Assembly (NCBI GenBank): GCA_020628375.1
Contig: JAHDFD010000024.1
Location: 1-63,276 of the forward strand
DNA length: 63,276 bases
Direction of reading: 5' to 3'
Source of the DNA: Chitinophagales bacterium
GTDB taxonomy: Bacteria > Bacteroidota > Bacteroidia > Chitinophagales > UBA2359
Below are positions 1 to 9,141 of this stretch, in pieces. Position 1 is the first letter of the stretch; every line of letters begins with the position of its first letter. The notes under the pieces were generated by a model that saw nothing but the letters and a program-made list of their open reading frames with translations, did no database searches and was not told where the DNA came from. A program made the position numbers and the translations under genes.

Positions 1-182
1 ATCACCAATCACCAATCACCAATCACCAATCACCAATCACCAATCACCAATCACCAATCACCAATCACCAATCACCAATCACCAATCACCAATCACCAAT
101 CACCAATCACCAATCACCAATCACCAATCACCAATCACCAATCACCAATCAACCATCAACCATCAACCATCAACCATCAACC
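1..182. repeat. Heptanucleotide tandem array (ATCACCA)21 then (ATCAACC)5
   Basis: The window opens inside a perfect 7-bp tandem array: 21 uninterrupted copies of ATCACCA (1-147), then five copies of ATCAACC (148-182). The left edge is cut by the window, so total length is unknown. It lies 8 bp beyond the stop codon of the minus-strand gene ending at 191, so it is intergenic and downstream of that gene. No spacers are present, so it is a simple-sequence repeat and not a CRISPR. It is expected to vary in copy number by slippage. Confidence 0.97.
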
Positions 183-190
183 ATAACTGA

Positions 191-2923
191 CTAATACTGA
201 ATTTTTGGCTCCCCAACTTTTGAACGATTGATCGTCCATAAATTATAATCAAGATTATTAACAATTCCATTGCCATCACCATCGTGGCTTAAATACTGAT
301 TAACTGCTGAATTATTCTGCTCCCATATATTATTATCAAGATTATTAATGATCCCATTTACTTCATACTCTCCTGAATGCATAACATAATAACTTCCTAA
401 TTGCTTCAATTGGTTAAAGCCTGCAATTAAGCTCATATCCGTTCTCAAATCCACAATCATTGCTCCAAAAATCGGCGCATCGATTAAAACGGCTAAATGG
501 TTTCTCGAATGAATGGAAATATAGTTTCCATCCAAATTTGGAAATTGAATATCAGGATTTCCATTTACATCGAATACCTGTCCCAATCGATTTACATAAG
601 CAGCTTGCTGGTCTAATATATTTCCATCTATATCTCTTAAAACAATCAGCAACCAATCTGTCATATCCGCCGGAATAGACATCATCATTTCACCTCCTGA
701 ATAATCCCAGGGACTTGTGTTGAATGGGTGTACATTTGGAATGATACCTAAATTTGCCAGATCTGTATGCATCTCACCAGTATTTTCATCTGTAAATCCT
801 TCAAGTAATAACTGAATATTCACAGAGCTGCATATTCCTCCTGTTGGGCTAGTAACTACTACAATATCTGAATCTGAAATACCATTCTCGTCACTAACAG
901 TGTATGTGTATGTTCCGGGAGCATCAACAATAGCCACCATCATATTACTACCTGAAAGAATATTACCATCTAAAGTCGTCCAAGAGTAAGTGTAATTCAT
1001 ACCCGAACCTGTATCACCACTTCCGCTTAATGTAGCCTGATTAGTTATGCAATCTAATTCTTGATCTAAGCCCGCGTTTACATTAGAATTTACACAAACA
1101 CACAAATTAGAGTCATAACTATCAATAGTATTCATATTACCATCATCACAACTAGGCTCCATATTGACAATAACACAATTCATCGAATCGAAAGAATCTG
1201 TCGTTAAAGTGCAACCATCATCAACATTCGGTGGCATATTCACGATCTGGCAATTCAGCGTATCGAAAGAATCTGTCGTTAAAGTGCAACCATCATCGAC
1301 ATTCGGTGGCATATTTACAATTTGGCAATTCATCACATCGAAGGAATCTGTTGTTAAAGCACAACCATCATCGACGTTTGGTGGCATATTCACGATCTGG
1401 CAATTCATCGCATCGAATGAATCCGTTGTTAAAGAACAACCATCATCAACATTCGGTGGCATGTTCACGATCTGGCAATTCAGTGCATCGAAAGAATCCA
1501 TTGTTAAAGCACAACCATCATCTACGTTTGGCGGAATATTTACGATCTGGCAATTCAGTGCATCGAAAGAATCTGTCGTTAAAGTGCAACCATCATCGAC
1601 GTTCGGTGGCATATTTACGATTTGACAATTCATTGCGTCAAACGAATCTGTTGTTAAAGAACAATCATCATCGACATTCGGTGGCATGTTCACGATCTGG
1701 CAATTCAGTGCATCGAAAGAATCCATTGTTAAAGCACAACCATCATCTACGTTTGGCGGAATATTTACGATCTGGCAATTCAGCGTATCGAAAGAATCTG
1801 TTGTTAAAGCACAACCATCATCGACGTTTGGTGGCATATTCACGATCTGGCAATTCAGTGCATCGAAAGAATCTGTTGTTAAAGCACAACCATCATCGAC
1901 ATTCGGTGCCATGTTCACAATTTGGCAATTCATCGCGTCGAAGGAATCTGTTGTTAAAGCACAACCATCATCGACATTCGGTGCCATGTTCACGATCTGG
2001 CAATTCATTGCATCGAAGGAATCTGTTGTTAAAGCACAGCCATCATCAACGTTTGGTGGCATATTTACGATCTGGCAATTCATCGCATCAAAGGAATCTG
2101 TCGTCAAAGAACAACCATCATCAACATTCGGTGGCATGTTCACGATCTGGCAATTCAGCGCATCAAAGGAATCTGTCGTTAAAGCACAACCATCATCAAC
2201 ATTCGGTGGCATGTTAACGATCTGGCAATTCAGCGAATCGAAGGAATCTGTTGTTAAAGCACAACCATCATCAACGCTTGGTGGTGTATTTATACATTCA
2301 CAGTTGACTGCATCATAAGAATCAGTTGTTAGAGCACAACCATCGTCACAATTCGGAGGTGTAAAAACAAAACCATCATTTGAATCAGTTAAAGTACTCT
2401 GACTGTATGCTCCAGTCCCATTATTTGGATAATCAGCATTAAAGCTAGTATATAAAGGACTTAATTGTAGATTACTTGATTGTGTATCGTCAATAATATC
2501 AAAACATATTTCTGCAATATCAACCCAATCTGTGGAAACAACCGGACAACTAAAACTAGTCGCTCCAGGAGAGTTTGGAGCAGTAAGTAAGTTCAAAGTA
2601 ATATTAAATGAACCTGCAGTTGCCGCATCATAAGCATGCCCATCCCAGGCATTAGTTACACCAACAATACATAAGTCCGAACCATCAAAGTTTAATGAAT
2701 TATAGCTATTGAATTCGAGTGCATTACTATTATAAGTAAAGAATATAGAAGATGTACCTAAACGAATATCACTGTCTGCAGAAATCTGTAATACTGTGCA
2801 ATATGTGCTTTCATTACAGTCCACTTCAGAATCGAATCTTAAGCTATAAGATTGTGCACTTAAGTCGTTAAGCAAAAAAAGAAAGAGGAAGCTAATAATA
2901 AATGTGAAGGTGTAATTTTTCAT
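191..2923 (-). CDS. Secreted 17-repeat protein with possible cohesin-like N-terminus and dockerin-like C-terminal module
   Basis: 910 residues. A signal peptide (1-23, cleavage after LSAQ) is followed by a beta-rich domain to about residue 190, with a pattern (LGTSSIFFTYNSNALEF) resembling the cohesin/CBM-like fold. Residues 193-615 are 17 tandem 25-residue units with core DDGCALTTDSFDALNCQIVN, two cysteines in nearly every unit. Next is a PKD/Ig-like domain (about 616-700, starting NAGLDQELDC). The last ~205 residues are the C-terminal module shared with nine other proteins in the window, with two EF-hand-like loops. The first loop is degenerate here (EYEVNGIINNLD, losing Asp at positions 1 and 3) and the second is intact (DGDGNGIVNNLD). 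The tail is RSKVGEPKIQY. It is probably a surface adhesin or scaffold; the cohesin similarity is inference from pattern only. Confidence 0.85.
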   Translation of the reverse strand: MKNYTFTFIISFLFLFLLNDLSAQSYSLRFDSEVDCNESTYCTVLQISADSDIRLGTSSIFFTYNSNALEFNSYNSLNFDGSDLCIVGVTNAWDGHAYDAATAGSFNITLNLLTAPNSPGATSFSCPVVSTDWVDIAEICFDIIDDTQSSNLQLSPLYTSFNADYPNNGTGAYSQSTLTDSNDGFVFTPPNCDDGCALTTDSYDAVNCECINTPPSVDDGCALTTDSFDSLNCQIVNMPPNVDDGCALTTDSFDALNCQIVNMPPNVDDGCSLTTDSFDAMNCQIVNMPPNVDDGCALTTDSFDAMNCQIVNMAPNVDDGCALTTDSFDAMNCQIVNMAPNVDDGCALTTDSFDALNCQIVNMPPNVDDGCALTTDSFDTLNCQIVNIPPNVDDGCALTMDSFDALNCQIVNMPPNVDDDCSLTTDSFDAMNCQIVNMPPNVDDGCTLTTDSFDALNCQIVNIPPNVDDGCALTMDSFDALNCQIVNMPPNVDDGCSLTTDSFDAMNCQIVNMPPNVDDGCALTTDSFDVMNCQIVNMPPNVDDGCTLTTDSFDTLNCQIVNMPPNVDDGCTLTTDSFDSMNCVIVNMEPSCDDGNMNTIDSYDSNLCVCVNSNVNAGLDQELDCITNQATLSGSGDTGSGMNYTYSWTTLDGNILSGSNMMVAIVDAPGTYTYTVSDENGISDSDIVVVTSPTGGICSSVNIQLLLEGFTDENTGEMHTDLANLGIIPNVHPFNTSPWDYSGGEMMMSIPADMTDWLLIVLRDIDGNILDQQAAYVNRLGQVFDVNGNPDIQFPNLDGNYISIHSRNHLAVLIDAPIFGAMIVDLRTDMSLIAGFNQLKQLGSYYVMHSGEYEVNGIINNLDNNIWEQNNSAVNQYLSHDGDGNGIVNNLDYNLWTINRSKVGEPKIQY
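1079..2347 (-). repeat. 17 in-frame 75-bp tandem repeats inside the adhesin gene
   Basis: The coding strand carries 17 consecutive 75-bp units (the last shortened to 69 bp), each encoding 25 residues from DDGC to PPNV. The period was checked at both ends: the Asp-Asp codons of unit 1 lie at 2342-2347 and of unit 17 at 1142-1147, exactly 16 x 75 bp apart. The outermost units are the most diverged (unit 1 has NCECINTPPSV, unit 17 has NLCVCVNSNV). Inner units differ mostly at A/S/T, L/M and P/A positions. This pattern suggests internal expansion by unequal recombination. The units resemble the single CDDGNPxTxNDxYDxxCxCxG motif found in several other secreted proteins of this window. Confidence 0.95.
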
Positions 2924-3191
2924 AGTTCAGCGTTATACTCAATTTATACGGTTTAAAATAATTGATGTTACGTGTGCAAACTTCAATTGTTATTTATGGT
3001 TAACTAAATACTAAAAAAACATAATTAAAAATATTTAACATGAATAAATCGTAAATTTCATGTAGCGTTTTTTAAGAGCATTTTATCAAATGGTTTTCTG
3101 ATTTAATTTATCTGAAAACTATTTCTTCGTTCAACAAAGCTCCTTAAACTTCCAATATTTATTCACTAAAATTTTAAATGATCAATTTACA

Positions 3192-5414
3192 ATGACAAAA
3201 ATTCAGAGCATCTTTTTTCTACTTACCATTTTAATTTTCACCAACCATCTACAAGCCCAAAAGGACGAAAATTTAAAAACTTTATCACCTTATTTTCAAG
3301 TAAAAAGTACCAACTCCAATGTAGATGCTCTACCCTTAAAAAACACCGATGTTGATGTAAATATAACCGGCATGATCGCCGATGTAACAGTCAGGCAGGT
3401 GTATGCAAATGAAGGTAAAGTACCTTTAGAAGCAATATACACTTTCCCTGCATCTACAAATGCAGCAGTTTATGCTATGGAAATGCAAATAGGCGAAAGG
3501 GTTATTAAAGCAAAGATCAAAGAAAAAGAAGCTGCCAGAAAAGACTATGAACAAGCTAAAAAGGAAGGTAAAAGAGCTTCGCTACTTGAGCAACAACGAC
3601 CTAATGTGTTTCAGATGAATATTTCAAACATTATGCCCAATGATGAAGTTATGGTTACTTTGAAATACACAGAATATTTAGTTCCGACTAAAGGTATTTA
3701 TGAGTTTGTTTATCCAACGGTTGTAGGTCCACGCTACTCGAATGATCGGATGACCGAGGAAGATAAAAATACTTTTTCTAATACACCTTATCAGAAAGAA
3801 GGTGAATTAGCTTGTTATGATTTCGATATAAATACCCGCTTACGAACTGGTGTTCCGGTTCAGGATATTAGTTCTGAAAGCCACCATTTAAGATTACAAT
3901 ACCCTGCTGCGAATGAAGCCAATGTTTATTTACATGCCGATGAAACCAATGCAGGTAACAGAGATTATGTACTACAATATCAATTGGCAGGAGAACAAAT
4001 AAATTCAGGTATCACACTGTATGAACATGAAGATGAAAATTTCTTTTTAATGATGGTACAGCCCCCAAAAAGAATAGAAAATTCAGATATTCCTCCAAGA
4101 GAATACATCTTCATTAATGATGTTTCGGGTTCAATGAGTGGTTATCCTATGGATGTTTCAAAAAAAATAATGCGTAACCTTTTGAGTAATTTAAGACCCG
4201 AAGATCGTTTCAATGTTTTAGTATTTGCAGGAACTTCTGGTTGGCTATGGGATAAATCGAGAGAAGCCAATTATCAAAATCTTCATAAAGCAATCGATTT
4301 TATAGATAATCACGATGGCAATGGTGGAACTGAAATAATCAATGCTTTAAAAAAGGCACTGAACTTTCCTAGAGAAGATGAAGCGATGTCGCGTTCTTTT
4401 GTAATCGTTACAGATGGATATGTAATGGTTGAAAAAGAAACATTTGATCTTATCAGAAACAGTAATGACCAAGCAAATACCTTCGTTTTTGGTATTGGTA
4501 GTTCTGTTAATAGATATTTGATCGAAGGCATGGCACGTGTGGGTATGGGTGAGCCTTTTATTGTTTTGAATGATGAAGAAACGAACGAAAAGGCAGAAAG
4601 CTTCAGAGAATATATTTCAAGCCCTGTATTAACTCAGGTAAAATTGAATTTTTCCAACTTTGATGTATATGATGTAGAACCATTAACGGTACCAGATGTC
4701 TTTGCTGAAAGACCAATTATTGTTTATGGAAAATATAAAGGCAAACCGAATGGTTCTGTTCAGATCAAAGGATATAATGGAAGGAAAAAATGGAAAGAAC
4801 AGATCGATATTTCAAAAGCAAAAGCAGATGAAAAGAACGCTGCTTTAAGATACTTATGGGCAAGGAAGAAAATCCAACAATTAGATGATTATGGAGCTTT
4901 GGATTATCAAACGGTTAATAAAGAAAAAGTTACAGAGCTCGGATTAAAATACAATTTACTAACCAACTACACTTCATTTATTGCCGTTGAAGAAACCCCG
5001 GTAAACAATAACAATAATCTGAAAACTGTAAAACAAGCAATTCCATTACCGCAAAATGTTTCCAACTATGCTATTGGCTTTGATATGGAACTTGATGAAG
5101 AAATAGAAATAGAGTTACTTTCTAAATATGATCAAATAAACTGTTCAGGCATTTCTAATATCTCAAGCAAAACACTCATAATTGATCATATCGATGAAAA
5201 GATCAATTCAGAAATAAATAACTGCTTAGACAACCCAATAGATTTAGAAAACATTGAAATCCACTTCAGTAGCACAGGTAAAGTAGAAGCGATCAACTTT
5301 AAAAATAAAGATCTGAACAAAGAAATAGTTAACTGTATAGAGAACCTGATTCAATCTTGGAATATAGATAATATATCAGTTAGCAATTCATTTACTGTTA
5401 ATATTCAATTTTAA
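3192..5414 (+). CDS. VIT and von Willebrand factor A domain protein, exported
   Basis: 740 residues. Signal peptide at 1-22 (ends HLQAQ). A VIT (vault/inter-alpha-trypsin) domain spans about 35-165, with the typical EAIYTFPASTNAAVYAMEM and KEKEAARKDYEQAKKEGKRA stretches. A VWA domain (about 300-470) has an intact MIDAS motif DVSGS near residue 310 and the later Thr/Asp loops (GGTEI, VTDGYV). The last ~50 residues (GKVEAINF to FTVNIQF, with one Cys) resemble a TonB/AgmX-type C-terminal domain. VIT-VWA proteins of Bacteroidota are exported and thought to bind protein partners through metal; no enzymatic role is implied. The next gene follows after 8 bp, so the two are probably co-transcribed. 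Confidence 0.88.
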   Translation: MTKIQSIFFLLTILIFTNHLQAQKDENLKTLSPYFQVKSTNSNVDALPLKNTDVDVNITGMIADVTVRQVYANEGKVPLEAIYTFPASTNAAVYAMEMQIGERVIKAKIKEKEAARKDYEQAKKEGKRASLLEQQRPNVFQMNISNIMPNDEVMVTLKYTEYLVPTKGIYEFVYPTVVGPRYSNDRMTEEDKNTFSNTPYQKEGELACYDFDINTRLRTGVPVQDISSESHHLRLQYPAANEANVYLHADETNAGNRDYVLQYQLAGEQINSGITLYEHEDENFFLMMVQPPKRIENSDIPPREYIFINDVSGSMSGYPMDVSKKIMRNLLSNLRPEDRFNVLVFAGTSGWLWDKSREANYQNLHKAIDFIDNHDGNGGTEIINALKKALNFPREDEAMSRSFVIVTDGYVMVEKETFDLIRNSNDQANTFVFGIGSSVNRYLIEGMARVGMGEPFIVLNDEETNEKAESFREYISSPVLTQVKLNFSNFDVYDVEPLTVPDVFAERPIIVYGKYKGKPNGSVQIKGYNGRKKWKEQIDISKAKADEKNAALRYLWARKKIQQLDDYGALDYQTVNKEKVTELGLKYNLLTNYTSFIAVEETPVNNNNNLKTVKQAIPLPQNVSNYAIGFDMELDEEIEIELLSKYDQINCSGISNISSKTLIIDHIDEKINSEINNCLDNPIDLENIEIHFSSTGKVEAINFKNKDLNKEIVNCIENLIQSWNIDNISVSNSFTVNIQF

Positions 5415-5422
5415 TCTTGCTT

Positions 5423-6466
5423 ATGTATAATATTAAATTTAAGCAAATAACAAGTTTATCATTGTTATTACTGTTAGTCTTTACTTCTTGCACAAAAGAA
5501 GAGATAAGTTCAGCCAGAAACCTGGCTTCTGATGGAGAAATAACTTTTATTTTAGGAGATGACAAAGCTTCAACAAACCCTTATTATGCTAAAGCAGAAC
5601 TATACTTCAGATATAATGACGATGTGAAAACCGAAAAAGTGATCACCCATTTACACACTTTATCAGAAGTTCAGGGTTATTTGTGTAAACATGCTCCTGA
5701 AAATGGTAATCCCTGGAAATTAGTTAATCTTGTTTCTCATGGAAACGAATATCTTGGTTTAAGTGCCAAAGTAAGTCCTGATGGCAAACGAGCTACAAGC
5801 AAACGAATAATAGAAGGACTTAATAATGGTGAATTAAGGAATATTCCAACTTCAGTAATTAACGAACAGACAAAAATTCGACTGCACGGCTGTGGATTAG
5901 GAAATAATAAATCGCTGAAATATGCACTTGTACAAGCTTTTTCTGATGGAATAAATTGCCCTGAATTAAATGCCAATGAATATTTTGAGTATTATTTAGC
6001 TTCAGAAGATACTAAACGATCAATAACTAAATATGATGCTCAATACTGGATGATCGGTTTTAAAATGGGTTATCAACCAAATGATAATGTGTTAAGCAGA
6101 AAACTGAAAAATAAATATCCGAATACTGATGTAAACTGGCAAGAAGCCTTACAAAATGAGCAGGCATACAAGCAAGGCGATGTTTTTCATTATACTTTCG
6201 ATGTTCCGGTAAAATGGGTAATCCCGTTCGAAAACAAAGAAGATGTTCCTTTACTGAAAACTCAGAAAGAAAGTTTGAACTGGGTAAAAACCAATGAAAA
6301 GATCTTGAAAGATCTTGAGAAACTGGAAATTCCACCAGATCAATTCAATTGGTGGGCGAGAAATATTTACATCAAAAATGAAGACGGTACAAAATCACCT
6401 GCTCTTTGGATCAAAGGCTATTGTACGATGCTTTGTGTTTTGGAATTACTTCCTGAAAATGTTTAA
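5423..6466 (+). CDS. Lipoprotein with clan-CD-like SHG and HGCG motifs, function unknown
   Basis: 347 residues from the ATG at 5423; an upstream in-frame TTG at 5417 is less likely. The N-terminus is a lipoprotein signal with lipobox VFTSC. The body is not recognised with confidence. A hydrophobic strand ending in SHGN (His106) and, about 50 residues later, a second strand ending in LHGCGLGNN (His155, Cys157) resemble the His/Cys layout of caspase-like or DUF4347-like proteins. If so, the dyad would be His106/Cys157. The rest is charged, with YWMIGFKMG at about 204-212 and several tryptophans near the C-terminus. It follows the VIT/VWA gene by 8 bp, suggesting a shared surface function. The protease-fold idea is inference only. 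Confidence 0.75.
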   Translation: MYNIKFKQITSLSLLLLLVFTSCTKEEISSARNLASDGEITFILGDDKASTNPYYAKAELYFRYNDDVKTEKVITHLHTLSEVQGYLCKHAPENGNPWKLVNLVSHGNEYLGLSAKVSPDGKRATSKRIIEGLNNGELRNIPTSVINEQTKIRLHGCGLGNNKSLKYALVQAFSDGINCPELNANEYFEYYLASEDTKRSITKYDAQYWMIGFKMGYQPNDNVLSRKLKNKYPNTDVNWQEALQNEQAYKQGDVFHYTFDVPVKWVIPFENKEDVPLLKTQKESLNWVKTNEKILKDLEKLEIPPDQFNWWARNIYIKNEDGTKSPALWIKGYCTMLCVLELLPENV

Positions 6467-6520
6467 GTATATGCAACTTTGTTAAATTTCAAAAAATCAA
6501 CTTATGTATTAAACATTATA

Positions 6521-6558
6521 AAAGTAAAGATGCTTTATCCGTTAAGCATCTTTACTTT
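6521..6558. terminator. Bidirectional terminator between convergent genes
   Basis: A perfect 15-bp inverted repeat (left arm AAAGTAAAGATGCTT, 8-nt loop) lies between the lipoprotein gene ending at 6466 and the SDR gene whose stop codon (6552-6554) falls inside the right arm. The AT-rich arm ends supply T-runs on both strands, so it can end transcription in both directions. Confidence 0.85.
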
Positions 6559-7346
6559 ACTTTTACTTTCCTGATCAATGAGCGATACAAAGCAGGGAAA
6601 AAACGCTTCACATAAACACCTATCGTTTCCCAACCTCCGATATACGCTTCTGCTTTATTTTTCTGAATTGCTTTTACTATACCTTTAGCACACTTTTCCG
6701 CAGTAATTCCCTTACTTGTAGCCTTATCCATTGTTGCTTGTTTGGAGCCATCACCAGTTAAAGCATTCATTGAAATTTGGGTTTGTACAAAACCCGGACA
6801 GATTAAGGTAACTTTAATATTGTCATCGTGATGTTCTGCACGCAAAGCATCGAAAAAACCATGTAAGGCATGTTTTGAAGCAGCATAACTCGAACGATAA
6901 GGAGAAGCAAAAACGCCTGTTAAGCTCGTAACAACAACAAATCTACCTGTTTTCTTTTCTATAAAATGAGGAAGTAAAGCTTTACTAAGTGCAACAGTTC
7001 CTATATAGTTAACATCCATCATTCTTTTGTCAACATCTATAATAGTATCTTTAACTAAGGAACGTTGACTTATCCCTGCATTATTAACCAAAACATCTAT
7101 ATTACCTAATAAAGCAACTGCGTCTTCTATTTTAGTAGAAGCATCACTTTCCATTTCTGCGAGGTCAAGCCTAAGTATATGCACTTTTTCAGGAAATTTA
7201 CAATTCGACTTAACGCGCTGTAATTCATTTTCTCTTCTTGCTGAAATTAATATTTCAACACCCAATTCAGATAATTCATAAGCTAAAGCCTCCCCTATTC
7301 CACTTGAAGCACCAGTAAGCCATATTTTAAGATCAGAAATCGCCAT
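6552..7346 (-). CDS. Short-chain dehydrogenase/reductase (SDR), DHRS7-like
   Basis: 264 residues from the ATG at 7346; an in-frame TTG at 7352 overlaps the promoter box and is rejected as start. Classical SDR features are the cofactor loop TGASSGIG (11-18), the NNAG motif (88-91), and catalytic Ser141, Tyr154 and Lys158 (YAASK). The arginines after strand 2 (SARREN) favour NADP(H). The length and the PGFVQT motif fit the classical DHRS7/YqjQ-like subgroup; the substrate cannot be told. The gene is divergent from nadE. A -7 box, TAATTTTG, lies only 3 nt upstream of the ATG, implying a very short or absent leader. Confidence 0.93.
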   Translation of the reverse strand: MAISDLKIWLTGASSGIGEALAYELSELGVEILISARRENELQRVKSNCKFPEKVHILRLDLAEMESDASTKIEDAVALLGNIDVLVNNAGISQRSLVKDTIIDVDKRMMDVNYIGTVALSKALLPHFIEKKTGRFVVVTSLTGVFASPYRSSYAASKHALHGFFDALRAEHHDDNIKVTLICPGFVQTQISMNALTGDGSKQATMDKATSKGITAEKCAKGIVKAIQKNKAEAYIGGWETIGVYVKRFFPALYRSLIRKVKVK

Positions 7347-7349
7347 AAC

Positions 7350-7357
7350 CAAAATTA
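7350..7357 (-). promoter_or_regulatory. Bacteroidota -7 box TAATTTTG for the SDR gene
   Basis: Read on the minus strand, this is TAATTTTG (consensus TAnnTTTG), 3 nt before the ATG at 7346. It implies a nearly leaderless transcript and excludes the upstream TTG as start. Confidence 0.7.
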
Positions 7358-7416
7358 GATGAATTTTTACAGTTTATAAAATCACATGAAAGATAGCTAA
7401 CAATTACCTTTGATTC

Positions 7417-7445
7417 TCCTGTCAAGGCTTTAAGCCCTGACAGGA
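7417..7445. repeat. REP-like palindrome in the divergent SDR/nadE promoter region
   Basis: Imperfect palindrome: outer arms TCCTGTCA/TGACAGGA around an inner palindrome GGCTTTAAGCC. This is the kind of dispersed REP-like palindrome seen between Bacteroidota genes. It sits 45 bp upstream of nadE and 71 bp upstream of the SDR gene, so it could also influence expression of either. Confidence 0.7.
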
Positions 7446-7489
7446 TATTATCAGAATATACTCTAAGTTTAACACAAACCTATTTAACA

Positions 7490-9130
7490 GTGAAAATAGC
7501 TTTAGCACAACTCAATTTCCATATTGGTAATTTCGAATTAAATGAAAAGAAAATTTTGACATCTATTGAAGAGGCCAAAACAAATAATGCAGATTTAATT
7601 GTATTCAGTGAATTAGCTGTTTGTGGTTATCCACCACGTGATTTTCTTGAATTCCCCGATTTTATTAATCGCTGTAATAAGGTTTTAGAAAATATAAAAG
7701 AGGCAAGCGGGGGAATTGGTGTAATTGTAGGCGCACCAACCGTAAATCCAGTTCCTGAAGGAAAAGACTTATTCAATTCAGCCTATTTAATTGCCGATGG
7801 TGAAATTATTGGAACTGCTCATAAAGCATTATTACCCACTTACGATATCTTCGATGAATACCGCTATTTTGAACCAGTTGAAACATTTAAGGTTATTGAA
7901 TTTAAAGGCAAAAAAATTGCTTTAACTGTTTGTGAAGATATTTGGAATATTGGCAATGATAATCCATTGTATGAGACTTGTCCAATGGATGAACTCGTTA
8001 AGCAATCACCTGATCTGATGATAAACATTTCTGCTTCACCTTTCAGTGCCGATCATGCACAGGATCGTTTGGATATAGTGCTTGAAAATGTGAATCGTTA
8101 CCAACTTCCGATGTTCTATTGTAATCAAGTTGGTGCTCATACAGAAGTTGTGTTCGATGGTGGTTCTGTTGTTGCAAATGCAAAAGGTAAGATCGTACAG
8201 GAATTATCTTACTTCAAAGAAGAAATCAGGTATTTTGATCTGAATGAAGTTGAACAATACAATGATACAGATCAACTTCAGGAAAAAGATAGAATAGCTT
8301 TAATACACGATGCAATTGTATTGGGTATAAAAGATTATTTCGGAAAACTTGGTTTCACCAAAGCTATATTGGGCTTGTCTGGTGGAATTGATTCGGCTGT
8401 AACTTTAGCATTGGCGGCTGAAGCTTTAGGAGCTGAAAATGTTTTATCGGTAATGATGCCTTCGCAATTTTCGTCTGACCATTCTGTCAATGATTCGGAA
8501 CAAATGTGCGAAAACTTAGGCTCTCCTGTTAAGAAAATAGCGATTCAGCCTGCCTATGAAGCATTTTTATCGATGCTCAATCCTCACTTTGAAGGCAAAC
8601 CATTTAATGTAGCAGAAGAAAACATTCAGGCGCGTTCCAGAGGATTGATCTTAATGGCATTGTCTAATAAACATGGTTATATTTTATTGAATACTTCTAA
8701 CAAAAGTGAAGCTGCTGTTGGTTACGGAACCCTGTATGGCGATATGTGTGGTGGACTTTCGGTAATTGGTGATGTATATAAAGTCGATGTTTATCGTCTG
8801 GCTGAATATTGTAACAGAAATAAAGCGATTATTCCACAGCATATAATTACCAAGCCGCCAAGTGCGGAATTACGTCCTAATCAAAAAGATTCCGATTCTT
8901 TACCGGATTACGATATTCTTGATGAAATTTTGTTTCAATATATAGAAAAACGACAAGGTCCTAATGAATTAGTTGCCATGGGTTATGATGAAGCTTTGGT
9001 TAGCCGTATTCTTAAATTGGTCAATAGAAGTGAATACAAACGTTACCAAACTCCGCCTATGATCCGTGTTTCTAACAAAGCCTTTGGTATGGGTAGAAGA
9101 ATGCCGATCGTTGCGAAGTATTTGGGTTAA
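7490..9130 (+). CDS. nadE: Glutamine-dependent NAD+ synthetase
   Basis: 546 residues, GTG start at 7490 giving MKIALAQLNFHIGN. It makes NAD+ from nicotinate adenine dinucleotide using glutamine and ATP, the last step of NAD synthesis, in the cytosol. The N-terminal nitrilase-type glutaminase domain (about 1-250) has the triad Glu41 (FSELAVCGYPP), Lys112 (HKALLPTYDIFDEYRYF) and Cys148 (VCEDIW). The C-terminal synthetase domain (about 270-546) has the ATP loop SGGIDS at 297-302. Length and domain order are those of the two-domain enzyme. It is followed by a repeat-rich region, not an operon partner. Confidence 0.97.
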   Translation: MKIALAQLNFHIGNFELNEKKILTSIEEAKTNNADLIVFSELAVCGYPPRDFLEFPDFINRCNKVLENIKEASGGIGVIVGAPTVNPVPEGKDLFNSAYLIADGEIIGTAHKALLPTYDIFDEYRYFEPVETFKVIEFKGKKIALTVCEDIWNIGNDNPLYETCPMDELVKQSPDLMINISASPFSADHAQDRLDIVLENVNRYQLPMFYCNQVGAHTEVVFDGGSVVANAKGKIVQELSYFKEEIRYFDLNEVEQYNDTDQLQEKDRIALIHDAIVLGIKDYFGKLGFTKAILGLSGGIDSAVTLALAAEALGAENVLSVMMPSQFSSDHSVNDSEQMCENLGSPVKKIAIQPAYEAFLSMLNPHFEGKPFNVAEENIQARSRGLILMALSNKHGYILLNTSNKSEAAVGYGTLYGDMCGGLSVIGDVYKVDVYRLAEYCNRNKAIIPQHIITKPPSAELRPNQKDSDSLPDYDILDEILFQYIEKRQGPNELVAMGYDEALVSRILKLVNRSEYKRYQTPPMIRVSNKAFGMGRRMPIVAKYLG

Positions 9131-9141
9131 ATCCTTTCTGA

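Noticed and set aside
1..182. CRISPR array
   Set aside because: The unit is 7 bp, uninterrupted, with no spacers and no cas genes.
1164..2318. Three long plus-strand ORFs of 153-328 codons opposite the repeat region of the adhesin gene
   Set aside because: They are shadows of the 75-bp repeat: any stop-free antisense frame is repeated 17 times. They lack a plausible start signal and have low-complexity products.
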